Notes: a model not told the origin generated them from the sequence alone. Shown: positions 8,634-17,502, counted from the first letter of the stretch. The stretch: DNA of 64,000 nucleotides from Mycobacterium sp. WUMAC-067 (GCF_020217485.1 NZ_JAEKMI010000024.1:17983-81982), one strand, 5' to 3'. Numbers and translations: made by a program.

Positions 8634-9870
8634 CAGCGCGCGGCGTGAACGAGCCGAACCCGAGGCCGTGGGTCCACCCGGGCGCAGGTCGAGCCGCACC
8701 GCCCGCAATAAGGCGCAGCGCGGCCGCCGGCGGAGGCGCGTCGCCCTGCGCACCGCGCTGGCGCTGGTCGCCGTGATCGTGGTGGCGGGTGTGTTCGCGG
8801 GCGGCAAGCTGTGGCACGCCGTGTTCGGGCCCGGTGACGACTACACCGGAAACGGCAAGCGCGACATCGTGATTCAGATCAAGGACGGTGACTCGACCAC
8901 CATGGTCGGGGAGACGCTGCAGAACGAGCACGTGATCAAGACCGTCCGCGCGTTCGTCAACGCCGCGCACGGCAACAGCAAGATCTCCTCCATCCAGCCC
9001 GGCTTCTACCGCATGCGCACCGAGATCCCGGCCGCCAACGCCGTCACGCGGCTGGCCGACCCCGACAGCCGGGTGGGCCGGCTGGTCATCCCGGAGGGCC
9101 GGCAGCTCGACGACACCACCGACATGAAGACCAACGTGGTCAACCCCGGCATCTTCACCCTGATCTCGCGGGCCACCTGTGTGGATTTCGACGGGAACCA
9201 GCGGTGCGTCTCCGTGCAGGACCTGCGCGCGGCCGCCGCCAACAGTTCTCCCTTGGCGTTGGCGGTGCCGCCATGGGCCACCGAACCCGTCGGTGAGCTC
9301 GGCAAGGACCACCGCCGCATCGAGGGGCTGATCGCGCCGGGAACCTTCAACGTCGATCCGTCCGCGCCGGCCGCGACCATCCTGTCGAACCTGATCGGCG
9401 CCGGGGCGGTGGAGTACATGAAGTCCGGGCTGGTCGACACCGCCCAGGCGATGGGTCTGTCGCCCTACGACATCCTGGTGGTGGCATCGCTGGTGCAGCA
9501 GGAGGCCAAGTCGCAGGACTTCGCGAAGGTCGCCCGGGTCATCTACAACCGGCTGCACGCGCACCACACGCTGGAGTTCGACTCGACCGTCAACTACCCG
9601 CTGGACCGCCGCGAGGTGGCCACCACCGACGGCGATCGCGCCCAGAAGACGCCGTGGAACACCTACGTGTCGCAGGGCCTGCCGGCCACCGCGATCTGTT
9701 CGCCCGGCGTCGACGCGCTGAACGCCGCCGAGCATCCCGAGCCCGGTGACTGGTTGTACTTCGTCACCATCGACGGCCAGGGGACGACGCTGTTCACCAA
9801 GGATTATCAGCAGCACCTGGCCAACATCGAGCTGGCTAAGCACAACGGTGTCCTCGATTCCGCCCGCTGA
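8626..9870 (+). CDS. mltG: Endolytic peptidoglycan transglycosylase MltG
   Basis: 414 residues. A basic cytoplasmic tail (residues 1-38) precedes one membrane segment (about 39-62), then a LysM-like region and the YceG catalytic domain. The presumed catalytic Glu is in VASLVQQEAKSQDF, followed by ARVIYNRLHAHHTLEFDSTVNY, the usual family signature. MltG cuts nascent glycan strands and so sets their length. The gene overlaps ruvX by 8 bases and aroE by 23. Confidence 0.94.
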   Translation: MVDSARRERAEPEAVGPPGRRSSRTARNKAQRGRRRRRVALRTALALVAVIVVAGVFAGGKLWHAVFGPGDDYTGNGKRDIVIQIKDGDSTTMVGETLQNEHVIKTVRAFVNAAHGNSKISSIQPGFYRMRTEIPAANAVTRLADPDSRVGRLVIPEGRQLDDTTDMKTNVVNPGIFTLISRATCVDFDGNQRCVSVQDLRAAAANSSPLALAVPPWATEPVGELGKDHRRIEGLIAPGTFNVDPSAPAATILSNLIGAGAVEYMKSGLVDTAQAMGLSPYDILVVASLVQQEAKSQDFAKVARVIYNRLHAHHTLEFDSTVNYPLDRREVATTDGDRAQKTPWNTYVSQGLPATAICSPGVDALNAAEHPEPGDWLYFVTIDGQGTTLFTKDYQQHLANIELAKHNGVLDSAR

Positions 9871-10684
9871 GCGCGCGCCCAGAAAAGCGGCGGTGCTCGG
9901 CAAGCCGATCGCCCACTCGAAATCCCCGCAGCTGCACCTGGCCGCTTACCGCGCGCTGGGCCTGACCGGCTGGACCTACGAGCGCATCGAATGCGACGCC
10001 GACCAGCTGCCCGGGGTGGTCGGCGGGCTCGGGCCCGACTGGGTCGGGGTGTCGGTGACCATGCCGGGCAAGTTCGCCGCCCTGGCGTTCGCCGACGAGC
10101 GCACCGAGCGTGCCCGACGGGTGGGATCGGCCAACACCCTGGTGCGCACCCCGACGGGCTGGCGGGCCGACAACACCGACATCGACGGCGTCGCGGGGGC
10201 GCTCGCGTCGACCGGGTCGGCCTGGGGATGGGCGCTGGTCTGTGGATCGGGCGGCACCGCGCCCGCGGCCGTCGCCGGCCTGGCGCAACTGGGCGTCGGC
10301 GGCATCACCGTGGTGGCCCGCAACCCCGACAAGGCGGCCCGGCTGGTGGAGCTGGGAACCGCGATGGGCGTGGCGACGCGGTTCTGCGACCTCGACGGCG
10401 GCGGGCTGGCCGACGAGGTCGCGGCCGCGGACGTGCTGGTCAGCACCATTCCGGCGGACGTGGCCGCCCGCTACGTGGGCACCTTGTCCGGCATCGGTGT
10501 GCTGCTCGACGCCGTCTACGATCCGTGGCCGACGCCGCTGGCCGCCGCGGTGACGGCCGCGGGGGGCCGGGTGATCAGCGGCGTGCAGATGCTGCTGCAC
10601 CAGGCGTTCGCGCAGGTCGAACAGTTCACCGGGCTGCCCGCGCCCCGCGAGGCCATGGCTTGCGCGCTGGAGGCTTCGGATTAG
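9848..10684 (+). CDS. aroE: Shikimate dehydrogenase
   Basis: 278 residues. It reduces 3-dehydroshikimate with NADPH in the aromatic amino-acid pathway. The substrate lobe has GKPIAHSKSPQLH (residues 19-31 or so) and SVTMPGKFAAL with the catalytic Lys. ADNTDIDGV binds substrate, and GSGGTAPAAVAGL is the dinucleotide loop. The C-terminus GVQMLLHQAFAQVEQFTG is diagnostic. I chose GTG 9848, which gives 9 residues more than the M. tuberculosis protein; an upstream open frame is just mltG shadow. Other pathway genes (aroC, aroK, aroB, aroQ) lie 2 kb downstream. Confidence 0.93.
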   Translation: MSSIPPAERAPRKAAVLGKPIAHSKSPQLHLAAYRALGLTGWTYERIECDADQLPGVVGGLGPDWVGVSVTMPGKFAALAFADERTERARRVGSANTLVRTPTGWRADNTDIDGVAGALASTGSAWGWALVCGSGGTAPAAVAGLAQLGVGGITVVARNPDKAARLVELGTAMGVATRFCDLDGGGLADEVAAADVLVSTIPADVAARYVGTLSGIGVLLDAVYDPWPTPLAAAVTAAGGRVISGVQMLLHQAFAQVEQFTGLPAPREAMACALEASD

Positions 10685-10687
10685 CCT
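10682..10687 (+). promoter_or_regulatory. Predicted leaderless -10 (TAGCCT) inside the aroE stop
   Basis: TAGCCT overlaps the aroE TAG stop and is followed by 7 bases and ATG 10695. The prepilin peptidase gene could therefore have its own leaderless promoter within the operon. Confidence 0.4.
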
Positions 10688-10694
10688 GCCGCGC

Positions 10695-11123
10695 ATGCGG
10701 ATTGCGGCGGTGTGCCTGGTGCTGGTCTGGTTGGCGGCGTTGAGCTGCTACGACATCCGCGAACGACGATTGCCCAACGCGCTGACCCTGACCGGGGCCG
10801 TCGCGATCCTGGCGGCGGCCGCGTTGGCCGGGCGTGGGTGGCCGGCGCTGGCCGGGGCCGCGGCGTTGACCGCGATCTATCTGCTGGTCCACGGGGTGGC
10901 GCCGGGCGGGATGGGCGCCGGCGACGTCAAGCTGGCCATCGGCCTGGGCGCGCTGACCGGCTGGTGCGGTGTCGGCGTGTGGTTTTTGGCGGCGCTGGGT
11001 GCGCCGCTGCTGACCGTGCTGATCGGGGTGGTCTCGATGGCGCGGCGGTCGGGCCGCACGGTGCCGCACGGCCCGTCCATGTGTCTGGCCAGCGCGGCGG
11101 GGGTCGGCCTGTCGCTGTTGTGA
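10695..11123 (+). CDS. Short type IV prepilin peptidase (A24 family)
   Basis: 142 residues with about four membrane segments. The two catalytic aspartates of the A24 family are visible in SCYDIRERRLPN (Asp near residue 20) and in GGMGAGDVKLAIGLG (GxGD motif). It lacks the N-terminal methylase domain, like CpaA/TadV and Rv2551c. Such enzymes cut the leader of Flp/Tad pilins; no pilin or tad gene is in the window, so the substrate must be elsewhere. It follows aroE by 10 bases and is convergent with the LLM gene. Confidence 0.88.
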   Translation: MRIAAVCLVLVWLAALSCYDIRERRLPNALTLTGAVAILAAAALAGRGWPALAGAAALTAIYLLVHGVAPGGMGAGDVKLAIGLGALTGWCGVGVWFLAALGAPLLTVLIGVVSMARRSGRTVPHGPSMCLASAAGVGLSLL

Positions 11124-11128
11124 GGCCC

Positions 11129-12220
11129 TCAGTTTCCGACGACGACGGGGCGCAGCAGCGGCAACAGCTCCTCGCCGAGCCGGACCGTCTCCGACTTGTA
11201 CGGGGTGTCCGAAAACACGAAATGGCTGACCCCCAGGTCGGCGTATTTGCGCAGCGCGGCGGCGACTTCGGCGGCCGACCCGACCAGCCACGTCGTCCCG
11301 GCGCCTTCCCCGCCGTACTTGCTCGGCGTCGTATACAGACAGGAATCGAGCACCTCGCCGCGCGCGGCGAGGTCGGACAGCCGCCGCTGGCCCGCGGATC
11401 CCTTCGGGTCGTGCAGCAGCTGCATGGTGGGCGTTCCGGCCAGGGTGGCGACCTTGGCCTCGGCGTCGCGCCAGGCCTGCTCGGAGGTGTCGCGCACCAG
11501 GGTGGTGACCCGGAGGCCGAATTCCAGGGGCGCGTGCTCGCGACCGAGCTTGGTGGACAACGACTTCAGCCGGTCGATGCGTTCGGCGATCCCGTCCAGC
11601 GGCTCCCCCCAGAACAGTTGGACGTCGGCGTCGGTCGCGGCGACCTGCTCGGCGGCCGCCGATGCTCCACCGAAGTACAGCGTCGGGTGCCGGCCCTCGG
11701 CCGCGCCGAGCGGGCGCGGCTGCAGGGTCGAGTGTTCGACGGTGTAGAACTCGCCGCGGTGGGTGACGTCGTCCTCGCGCCACAACCGGCGCAGCAACCG
11801 GATGAATTCCCGCGTGCGGTCGTAGCGGCGTGACTTGTCGACCTCGGCGTCGCCGTAGGCGGCCGGATCGTCGGCGCCGCTGACGATGTTGACCAGCAGC
11901 CGGCCGTCGTTGAGCCGGTCGAGGGTGGCCGCCGCGCTGGCGAAATGCGCCGGATGCCAGTACCCGGGACGGACCGCCACCAGGGGCGCGAAGTGGTTGG
12001 TGCGCGCGGCGATTGCGGTCGCGACCGTGAAGGTGTCCGGACGTCCCCAGCCGGTGCCGATCAGCGCGCCGTCCCAGCCGTGTTGCTCGGCGCGCTGCGC
12101 CAGGTCGACGGAATAGTCGAGGCTTCCCCAGCCGTCGACGGTGTCGTCGCCGCGATGGCCGGGCTCGACGGTATTCGGTATGTACCAGAGAAATTGACCC
12201 ACCAGACAAGATGCTGGCAT
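11129..12220 (-). CDS. LLM-class flavin monooxygenase (SsuD-like)
   Basis: 363 residues, the size of an FMNH2-dependent alkanesulfonate monooxygenase. Landmarks are WYIPNTVEPG near the start, WGRPDTFTVATAIAARTNH, the FMN-pocket stretch GRLLVNIVSGADDPAAYGD, and FYTVEHSTLQPRPLGAAEGRHPT broken over the phosphate region, ending GVSHFVFSDTPYKSE. SsuD releases sulfite from alkanesulfonates; the exact substrate here is unknown. ATG 12220 is chosen because the longer open frame to 12463 runs over aroC. In M. tuberculosis I remember a vapBC and lppAB cluster at this place, so this gene marks a difference in local content. Confidence 0.85.
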   Translation of the reverse strand: MPASCLVGQFLWYIPNTVEPGHRGDDTVDGWGSLDYSVDLAQRAEQHGWDGALIGTGWGRPDTFTVATAIAARTNHFAPLVAVRPGYWHPAHFASAAATLDRLNDGRLLVNIVSGADDPAAYGDAEVDKSRRYDRTREFIRLLRRLWREDDVTHRGEFYTVEHSTLQPRPLGAAEGRHPTLYFGGASAAAEQVAATDADVQLFWGEPLDGIAERIDRLKSLSTKLGREHAPLEFGLRVTTLVRDTSEQAWRDAEAKVATLAGTPTMQLLHDPKGSAGQRRLSDLAARGEVLDSCLYTTPSKYGGEGAGTTWLVGSAAEVAAALRKYADLGVSHFVFSDTPYKSETVRLGEELLPLLRPVVVGN

Positions 12221-12365
12221 ACGACCGCGGCGGCCCGGCCCGGCCGCGGACCGAATCGCGTGGTCACCCCTGGAATCAGGGCGGATGAAAGTCCGCGCAT
12301 CGGGTCCTCGCGGCCGCAGGCTGCGCGAATCGGCTTTCGGAAGCCGCCATGGGAAGATGGGACGC

Positions 12366-13571
12366 GTGTTGCGTTGGATCACCGCCGGGGAGTCGCATGG
12401 TCGTGCGCTGGTGGCCGTGCTCGAAGAGATGGTCGCCGGAGTGGAGGTCACCTCCCTCGACATTTCCGAACAGCTCGCCCGCCGCCGGCTCGGCTACGGC
12501 CGCGGGGCCCGGATGGCGTTCGAACGGGACGCGGTGAGCGTGCTGTCCGGGGTGCGCCACGGTGTCACGCTGGGCGGGCCCATCGCGGTGGAGATCGGCA
12601 ATACCGAATGGCCCAAGTGGGAGACCGTGATGGCCGCCGACCCCGTCGACCCGGGGGAGCTGGCGGATAGCGCGCGCAACGCGCCGCTCACCCGGCCGCG
12701 GCCCGGCCACGCCGATTACGCGGGCATGCTCAAGTACGGCTTCGACGACGCCCGGCCGGTGCTGGAACGGGCCAGCGCCCGCGAGACCGCGGCCCGCGTC
12801 GCCGCGGCGACCATCGCCCGGTCGTTCCTGCGGCAGGCGCTGGGCGTCGAGGTGCTCTCGCACGTGATCGCGATCGGCCCGTCGGCGCCCTACGACGGCC
12901 CGCCGCCGGGTCCCGGGGACCTGGCCGCGATCGACGCCAGCCCGGTCCGCGCGTACGACAAAGCGGCCGAGGAGGCGATGATCGCCGAGATCGAGGCCGC
13001 CAAGAAGGACGGCGACACCCTCGGCGGTGTGGTCGAGGTGGTGGTCGTGGGCCTGCCCGTCGGGCTGGGCTCGTTCACCAGCGGCGACAACCGACTCGAC
13101 AGCCAGCTCGCCGCCGCAGTGATGGGCATCCAGGCGATCAAGGGCGTCGAGATCGGCGACGGATTCGAGACGGCGCGCCGCCGTGGCAGCGCCGCCCACG
13201 ACGAGATGTACCCCGGCCCCGACGGCGTGGTCCGCTCGACCAACCGCGCGGGCGGCCTGGAAGGCGGCATGACCAACGGCCAGCCGCTGCGCGTGCGCGC
13301 GGCGATGAAGCCGATCTCCACGGTGCCGCGGGCGCTGGCCACCGTCGACATGGCGACCGGCGACGAAGCCGTCGCGATCCACCAGCGCTCGGACGTGTGC
13401 GCGGTGCCGGCCGCCGGCGTGGTGGTCGAGGCCATGGTCGCGCTGGTGTTGGCCCGCGCGGCGCTGCAGAAGTTCGGCGGCGATTCGCTGGCCGAAACCC
13501 GCCGCAACGCCGAGGCCTACCGGAGGGCGGTCGCCGAGCGGGAATCGCCGGCCGCCCGGGGCACCGCGTGA
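12366..13571 (+). CDS. aroC: Chorismate synthase
   Basis: 401 residues, equal to the M. tuberculosis enzyme (there called AroF). It converts EPSP to chorismate using reduced FMN. Signatures are RWITAGESHGRAL at residues 3-15, RPGHADYAGMLKYG, the second pattern RASARETAARVAAA and the late GDSLAETRRN. GTG 12366 is preferred to ATG 12357 because GGGAAG lies at a workable distance only from the GTG. First gene of aroC-aroK-aroB-aroQ; its stop overlaps the aroK start by one base. Confidence 0.96.
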   Translation: MLRWITAGESHGRALVAVLEEMVAGVEVTSLDISEQLARRRLGYGRGARMAFERDAVSVLSGVRHGVTLGGPIAVEIGNTEWPKWETVMAADPVDPGELADSARNAPLTRPRPGHADYAGMLKYGFDDARPVLERASARETAARVAAATIARSFLRQALGVEVLSHVIAIGPSAPYDGPPPGPGDLAAIDASPVRAYDKAAEEAMIAEIEAAKKDGDTLGGVVEVVVVGLPVGLGSFTSGDNRLDSQLAAAVMGIQAIKGVEIGDGFETARRRGSAAHDEMYPGPDGVVRSTNRAGGLEGGMTNGQPLRVRAAMKPISTVPRALATVDMATGDEAVAIHQRSDVCAVPAAGVVVEAMVALVLARAALQKFGGDSLAETRRNAEAYRRAVAERESPAARGTA

Positions 13572-14095
13572 TGGCGCCCAAAGCGGTCCTGATCGGGTTG
13601 CCGGGGTCGGGCAAGTCCACCATCGGGCGCCGGCTCGCCAAGGCGCTCGACGTCCGCTTCCTCGACACCGATGCGGCGATCGAGCAGCGCACCGGGCGCC
13701 GTATCGACGAAATCTTCGCCACCGACGGGGAGCGGGAATTCCGGCGCATCGAGGAGGACGTGGTGCGCGCGGCGCTGGCCGACCACGACGGCGTGCTGTC
13801 CCTGGGCGGCGGCGCCGTCACCAGCCCCGGCGTGCGCGAGGCGCTCGCCGGCCACACCGTCATCTACCTGGAGATCAGCGCCACCGAAGGCGTCCGCCGC
13901 ACCGGCGGGAACACGGTGCGGCCGCTGCTGGCCGGGCCCGATCGCGCCGACAAATTCCGCGCGTTGATGGCCGAACGCAGCCCGCTGTACCGGCGGGCGG
14001 CGACCATCCGCGTCGACACCAACCGGCGCAACCCTGGCGCGGTGGTCCGCTACATCGTCTCGCGGTTACAAGCCCCGGCGGGGGCCGCCACGTGA
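13571..14095 (+). CDS. aroK: Shikimate kinase
   Basis: 174 residues. It phosphorylates shikimate with ATP. The P-loop GLPGSGKST is at residues 9-17, LDTDAAIEQRTGR holds the shikimate-binding Asp, the DGEREFRRIEE stretch is the substrate arginine region, and SLGGGAV is the family glycine motif. GGNTVRPLL belongs to the lid. It almost matches the M. tuberculosis enzyme residue for residue. It overlaps aroC by one base (TGATG). Confidence 0.96.
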   Translation: MAPKAVLIGLPGSGKSTIGRRLAKALDVRFLDTDAAIEQRTGRRIDEIFATDGEREFRRIEEDVVRAALADHDGVLSLGGGAVTSPGVREALAGHTVIYLEISATEGVRRTGGNTVRPLLAGPDRADKFRALMAERSPLYRRAATIRVDTNRRNPGAVVRYIVSRLQAPAGAAT

Positions 14096-14126
14096 CCGCG
14101 CCGGCGACGGGGAGGAGCGGCGCCAT

Positions 14127-15215
14127 ATGACCACGCCCGACCCGGTGACCATCGAGGTCGCCGTCGACCCGTCGTACCCGGTGATCATCGGCACCGGCTT
14201 GCTGAACGAGCTCGAAGAGCTCCTGGGCGGCCGGCACAAGGTGGCCATCGTGCATCAACCGGTGCTGGCGGAGACCGCTGAGGTGATCCGAAGCCGGTTG
14301 GCGGACAAGGGCGTTGACGCGCACCGCATCGAAATCCCGGACGCCGAAGACGGCAAGGATCTTCCCGTCGTGGGCTTCTTGTGGGAAGTGTTGGGCCGCA
14401 TCGGGATTGGGCGCAAGGACGCATTGGTCAGCCTGGGCGGCGGCGCGGCCACCGACGTCGCGGGTTTCGCGGCGGCCACCTGGCTGCGCGGCGTCGACAT
14501 CGTGCACGTGCCCACGACGCTGCTGGGCATGGTCGACGCGGCCGTCGGCGGCAAGACCGGCATCAACACCGACGCGGGCAAGAACCTGGTCGGGTCGTTC
14601 CATCAGCCCCGCGCGGTCCTGGTCGACCTCGCGACGCTGCAGACGTTGCCGCCCAACGAACTCGTCGCCGGGATGGCCGAAATCGTCAAGGCGGGCTTCA
14701 TCGCCGACCCGGTGATCCTCGACCTCATCGAGGCCGACCCGAAGGCCGCGGTGGATCCGTCGGGCGAGGTGCTCGCGGAGCTGATCCGCCGCGCGATCGC
14801 CGTCAAGGCGGAGGTCGTCGCCGCCGACGAGAAGGAGTCGGAGCTGCGCGAAATCCTCAACTACGGGCACACATTGGGGCACGCGATCGAACGCCGTGAG
14901 CGCTACGAATGGCGGCACGGTGCGGCGGTCTCGGTGGGCCTGGTCTTCGCCGCGGAACTGGCCCGCCTCGCCGGGCGCCTCGACGACGCCACCGCCCAGC
15001 GCCACCGCACCATCCTGTCCGCGCTCGGTCTGCCGGTCAGCTACGACGCCGACGCGCTGCCGCAGCTGCTGGAATACATGGCGGGAGACAAGAAGTCGCG
15101 CGCCGGTGTGCTGCGGTTCGTGGTCCTCGACGGGCTGGCCAAGCCGGGCCGGCTGGCCGGGCCCGACCCGTCGCTGCTGGCGGCGGCGTACGCCGGACTC
15201 GCGGAGGTCTCATGA
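14127..15215 (+). CDS. aroB: 3-dehydroquinate synthase
   Basis: 362 residues, same as M. tuberculosis. It turns DAHP into 3-dehydroquinate with NAD and a divalent metal. NAD and substrate regions are SLGGGAATDVAGFAAATW, PTTLLGMVDAAVGGKTGIN and KAEVVAADEKESELR. The metal histidines fall in LNYGHTLGHAIE and WRHGAAVSVG. ATG 14127 has GGGGAGGAG 9 bases upstream. The gap of 31 bases after aroK is the largest inside this operon. Confidence 0.96.
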   Translation: MTTPDPVTIEVAVDPSYPVIIGTGLLNELEELLGGRHKVAIVHQPVLAETAEVIRSRLADKGVDAHRIEIPDAEDGKDLPVVGFLWEVLGRIGIGRKDALVSLGGGAATDVAGFAAATWLRGVDIVHVPTTLLGMVDAAVGGKTGINTDAGKNLVGSFHQPRAVLVDLATLQTLPPNELVAGMAEIVKAGFIADPVILDLIEADPKAAVDPSGEVLAELIRRAIAVKAEVVAADEKESELREILNYGHTLGHAIERRERYEWRHGAAVSVGLVFAAELARLAGRLDDATAQRHRTILSALGLPVSYDADALPQLLEYMAGDKKSRAGVLRFVVLDGLAKPGRLAGPDPSLLAAAYAGLAEVS

Positions 15216-15670
15216 GCACGACGGCGAACGTGAACGTGCAGGTGATCAATGGCCCCAACCTGGGGCGGCTGGGACGGCGCGAGCCCGACGTGTACGGCGA
15301 CACGACGCATGAGCAGCTGGCGACGCTGATCGAACGGGAAGCCACCGAGCTCGGCCTCAAAGCCGTTGTGCGGCAAAGCGACAACGAGGCGCAGCTACTG
15401 GACTGGATCCACGCGGCGGCCGACGCGAAAGAACCGGTCATCCTCAACGCCGGCGGCCTGACCCACACCTCGGTGGCGCTGCGCGACGCGTGCGCCGAAT
15501 TGAGCGCGCCGCTGATCGAGGTGCACATCTCGAATGTGCATGCGCGCGAAGAGTTTCGGCGACACTCCTACCTCAGCCCGGTCGCGACCGGAGTGATCGT
15601 CGGTCTGGGCGTGCAGGGCTATCTGCTCGCCCTGCGCTACCTGGCCGCGGCGCCGAACGCTGCCGGCTAG
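15212..15670 (+). CDS. aroQ: Type II 3-dehydroquinate dehydratase
   Basis: 152 residues, a class II dodecameric dehydroquinase (named aroD in the M. tuberculosis annotation). INGPNLGRLGRREPDVYG carries the active-site Arg and Tyr, ILNAGGLTHTSVALRDA and EVHISNVHAREEFRRHSY carry the Asn and His of the active site. It overlaps aroB by 4 bases (ATGA). Its TAG stop shares bases with the stop of the convergent membrane-protein gene (CTAG). Confidence 0.95.
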   Translation: MSTTANVNVQVINGPNLGRLGRREPDVYGDTTHEQLATLIEREATELGLKAVVRQSDNEAQLLDWIHAAADAKEPVILNAGGLTHTSVALRDACAELSAPLIEVHISNVHAREEFRRHSYLSPVATGVIVGLGVQGYLLALRYLAAAPNAAG

Positions 15671-16350
15671 TCCCTTTTCGGCTCCGTGCCGGGCTCGCCG
15701 GCGGTCGGGATGGTCTCGGTCTTCGGGTCGTCCTCGGACTTGGCGATGGTCTCGGTGGGGCCCTCGCGCTCGGCCGTGGCGACCGCCGCGGTCCGCTCCT
15801 CGGCGTGGGCGCCGGCCGCGGGAATCTCACCGGTGGGAGCGTCGTCGGCGCGCACCGCGGAGAACACGTCCGTGTCACCGTCCCGCTCGTGTTTTTCGCC
15901 GAGGCCGTGGTGCTTCTCCGGCGTCTTCTCGAACTGCCGGTCCACCCGCCAGCGGCCGATGGTCACGCCGATGATGCCGGGCAGGAAGACGCACAGCGCG
16001 GTGAACGCCGCGAACGTCGTCACCTCGTTGATCAACCCCCCCGTGTACAGCCCGGTGTACACCAGCGCGATCAGCCAGGAGACGGCGCCACTGAGCAGGC
16101 CCGCGACCAGGCCGGCCAGCAGCCAGGTCATCGCCAGATCGCCGCGGCGATCCGGATCGCGGTTGGCCGTGGCGTCGGCCCGGCCGTCCAGCACACCCCA
16201 CACGGCGACCCCGATGACGAACAGAAGCAGCAGCACCACGCTGAACAGACCAGCCTGCGTCTGCCACGCGTTGATCAGCGCACCTTGGAACAATCGAACG
16301 ACGACCATCGCCGCGGCGTACACCAATCCGCGCAGCATCCAGTTACTCAT
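15667..16350 (-). CDS. B-4DMT-type membrane protein (Rv2536-like)
   Basis: 227 residues. Four membrane helices lie in about residues 5-140 (LRGLVYAAAMVVVRLFQG, GLFSVVLLLLFVIGVAVWG, WLLAGLVAGLLSGAVSWLIAL, FAAFTALCVFLPGIIGVTIG). The C-terminal 85 residues are a charged, Glu/Thr/Ala-rich, probably disordered cytoplasmic tail. The four-helix unit matches the mycobacterial family labelled B-4DMT transporter; no substrate is known. A TACGCT -10 lies 8 bases before the ATG, so the message is nearly leaderless. It diverges from pepQ with only 33 bases between start codons. Confidence 0.82.
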   Translation of the reverse strand: MSNWMLRGLVYAAAMVVVRLFQGALINAWQTQAGLFSVVLLLLFVIGVAVWGVLDGRADATANRDPDRRGDLAMTWLLAGLVAGLLSGAVSWLIALVYTGLYTGGLINEVTTFAAFTALCVFLPGIIGVTIGRWRVDRQFEKTPEKHHGLGEKHERDGDTDVFSAVRADDAPTGEIPAAGAHAEERTAAVATAEREGPTETIAKSEDDPKTETIPTAGEPGTEPKRD

Positions 16351-16358
16351 GGCCCAAA

Positions 16359-16364
16359 AGCGTA
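16359..16364 (-). promoter_or_regulatory. Predicted -10 (TACGCT) for the B-4DMT gene
   Basis: On the minus strand TACGCT lies 8 bases before ATG 16350. It is 5 bases from the opposing pepQ -10, so the two promoters must overlap. Confidence 0.4.
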
Positions 16365-16369
16365 GCGAG

Positions 16370-16375
16370 TACCGT
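16370..16375 (+). promoter_or_regulatory. Predicted -10 (TACCGT) for pepQ
   Basis: TACCGT is followed by 8 bases and GTG 16384. No Shine-Dalgarno is visible, so a leaderless or near-leaderless message is likely. Confidence 0.4.
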
Positions 16376-16383
16376 CAAGACCC

Positions 16384-17502
16384 GTGACACATTCACAGCG
16401 TCGAGACAGGCTCAGAGCGCAGCTCGAGACCAGCGGACTGGATGCGCTGCTGGTCACGGACCTGGTCAACGTCCGTTATCTCTCCGGATTCACCGGATCG
16501 AACGGCGCGTTGCTGGTGTTCGCCGATGATTTCAACGAGGGAAGGCCCGTGTTGGCGACCGACGGCCGGTACCGAACCCAGGCCGCCGAACAGGCGCCGG
16601 ACGTGGAAGTCGCCATCGAACGCGCGCTGGGACGCTATCTGGTCGGCCAGGCGGCCGAGGCGGGCGCGCGGAAGCTGGGTTTCGAAAGCAACGTGGTGAC
16701 CGTCGATGGATTCGACGCCCTGGCCGCCGAGCTGGACGGCCGGAAGGCGCCCACCGAGCTGGTGAAGGCCGCCGGAACGGTCGAGGCGTTACGCGAGGTC
16801 AAGGACGCCGGCGAGGTCGCTCTGCTGCGCCTGGCCTGCGAGGCCGCCGACGCCGCGCTCACCGACCTGGTGGCGCGTGGCGGGCTGCGGCCCGGCCGCA
16901 CCGAACGCGAGGTCAGCCGGGAGCTGGAGGCCCTGATGCTCGGTCACGGCGCCGACGGGATCTCGTTCGAGACCATCGTGGCCGCGGGGCCGAACTCGGC
17001 GATCCCGCATCATCGCCCCACCGACGCGGCGCTGGCGGTCGGCGATTTCGTCAAGATCGACTTCGGCGCGCTGGTCGGCGGTTACCACTCCGACATGACC
17101 CGCACGTTCGTGCTCGGCAAGGCCGCCGACTGGCAGCTGGAGATCTACCAGTTGGTCGCCGACTCGCAGCGGGCCGGCCGGGAGGCGTTGCACGCCGGCG
17201 CCGACCTGCGCGGGGTGGACGCCGCGGCCCGCCAGGTGATCGCCGACGCCGGCTACGGCGAGCAGTTCAGCCACAGCCTGGGCCATGGCGTGGGCCTGGA
17301 GATCCACGAGGCGCCGGGCATCGGCGCCACGTCCACCGGCACCTTGCTGGGCGACTCCGTGGTGACCGTGGAGCCCGGCGTCTACCTGCCCGGCCGCGGC
17401 GGTGTCCGCATCGAGGACACCTTGGTGGTGCCGGAAAAGGGCCGCGCCCAGGCCCCGGAACTGCTGACCAAATTCCCCAAGGAGCTGGCCGTCCTCTCCT
17501 AG
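16384..17502 (+). CDS. pepQ: Xaa-Pro aminopeptidase / proline dipeptidase PepQ
   Basis: 372 residues, the length of Rv2535c. It is an M24 metallopeptidase: a creatinase-like N-domain (about 1-125) is followed by the pita-bread catalytic domain. The five metal ligands are visible as the two Asp in KIDFGALVGGYHSDMTRTF, the His in SHSLGHGVGLEIHE, Glu in VEPGVYLPG and Glu in GVRIEDT. It cleaves peptides with proline at the second position. The pepQ-efp-nusB order is a common actinobacterial neighbourhood. Confidence 0.94.
   Translation: MTHSQRRDRLRAQLETSGLDALLVTDLVNVRYLSGFTGSNGALLVFADDFNEGRPVLATDGRYRTQAAEQAPDVEVAIERALGRYLVGQAAEAGARKLGFESNVVTVDGFDALAAELDGRKAPTELVKAAGTVEALREVKDAGEVALLRLACEAADAALTDLVARGGLRPGRTEREVSRELEALMLGHGADGISFETIVAAGPNSAIPHHRPTDAALAVGDFVKIDFGALVGGYHSDMTRTFVLGKAADWQLEIYQLVADSQRAGREALHAGADLRGVDAAARQVIADAGYGEQFSHSLGHGVGLEIHEAPGIGATSTGTLLGDSVVTVEPGVYLPGRGGVRIEDTLVVPEKGRAQAPELLTKFPKELAVLS

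Noticed and set aside
6438..8807. A 789-codon open frame on the minus strand across alaS-ruvX-mltG
   Set aside because: It is the antisense shadow of alaS in GC-rich DNA; it is rich in His, Gly, Arg and Gln with no domain, and alaS on the other strand is unmistakable.
10626..12209. A 527-codon minus-strand frame over the LLM gene
   Set aside because: Wrong frame of the real LLM gene; Arg-rich throughout.
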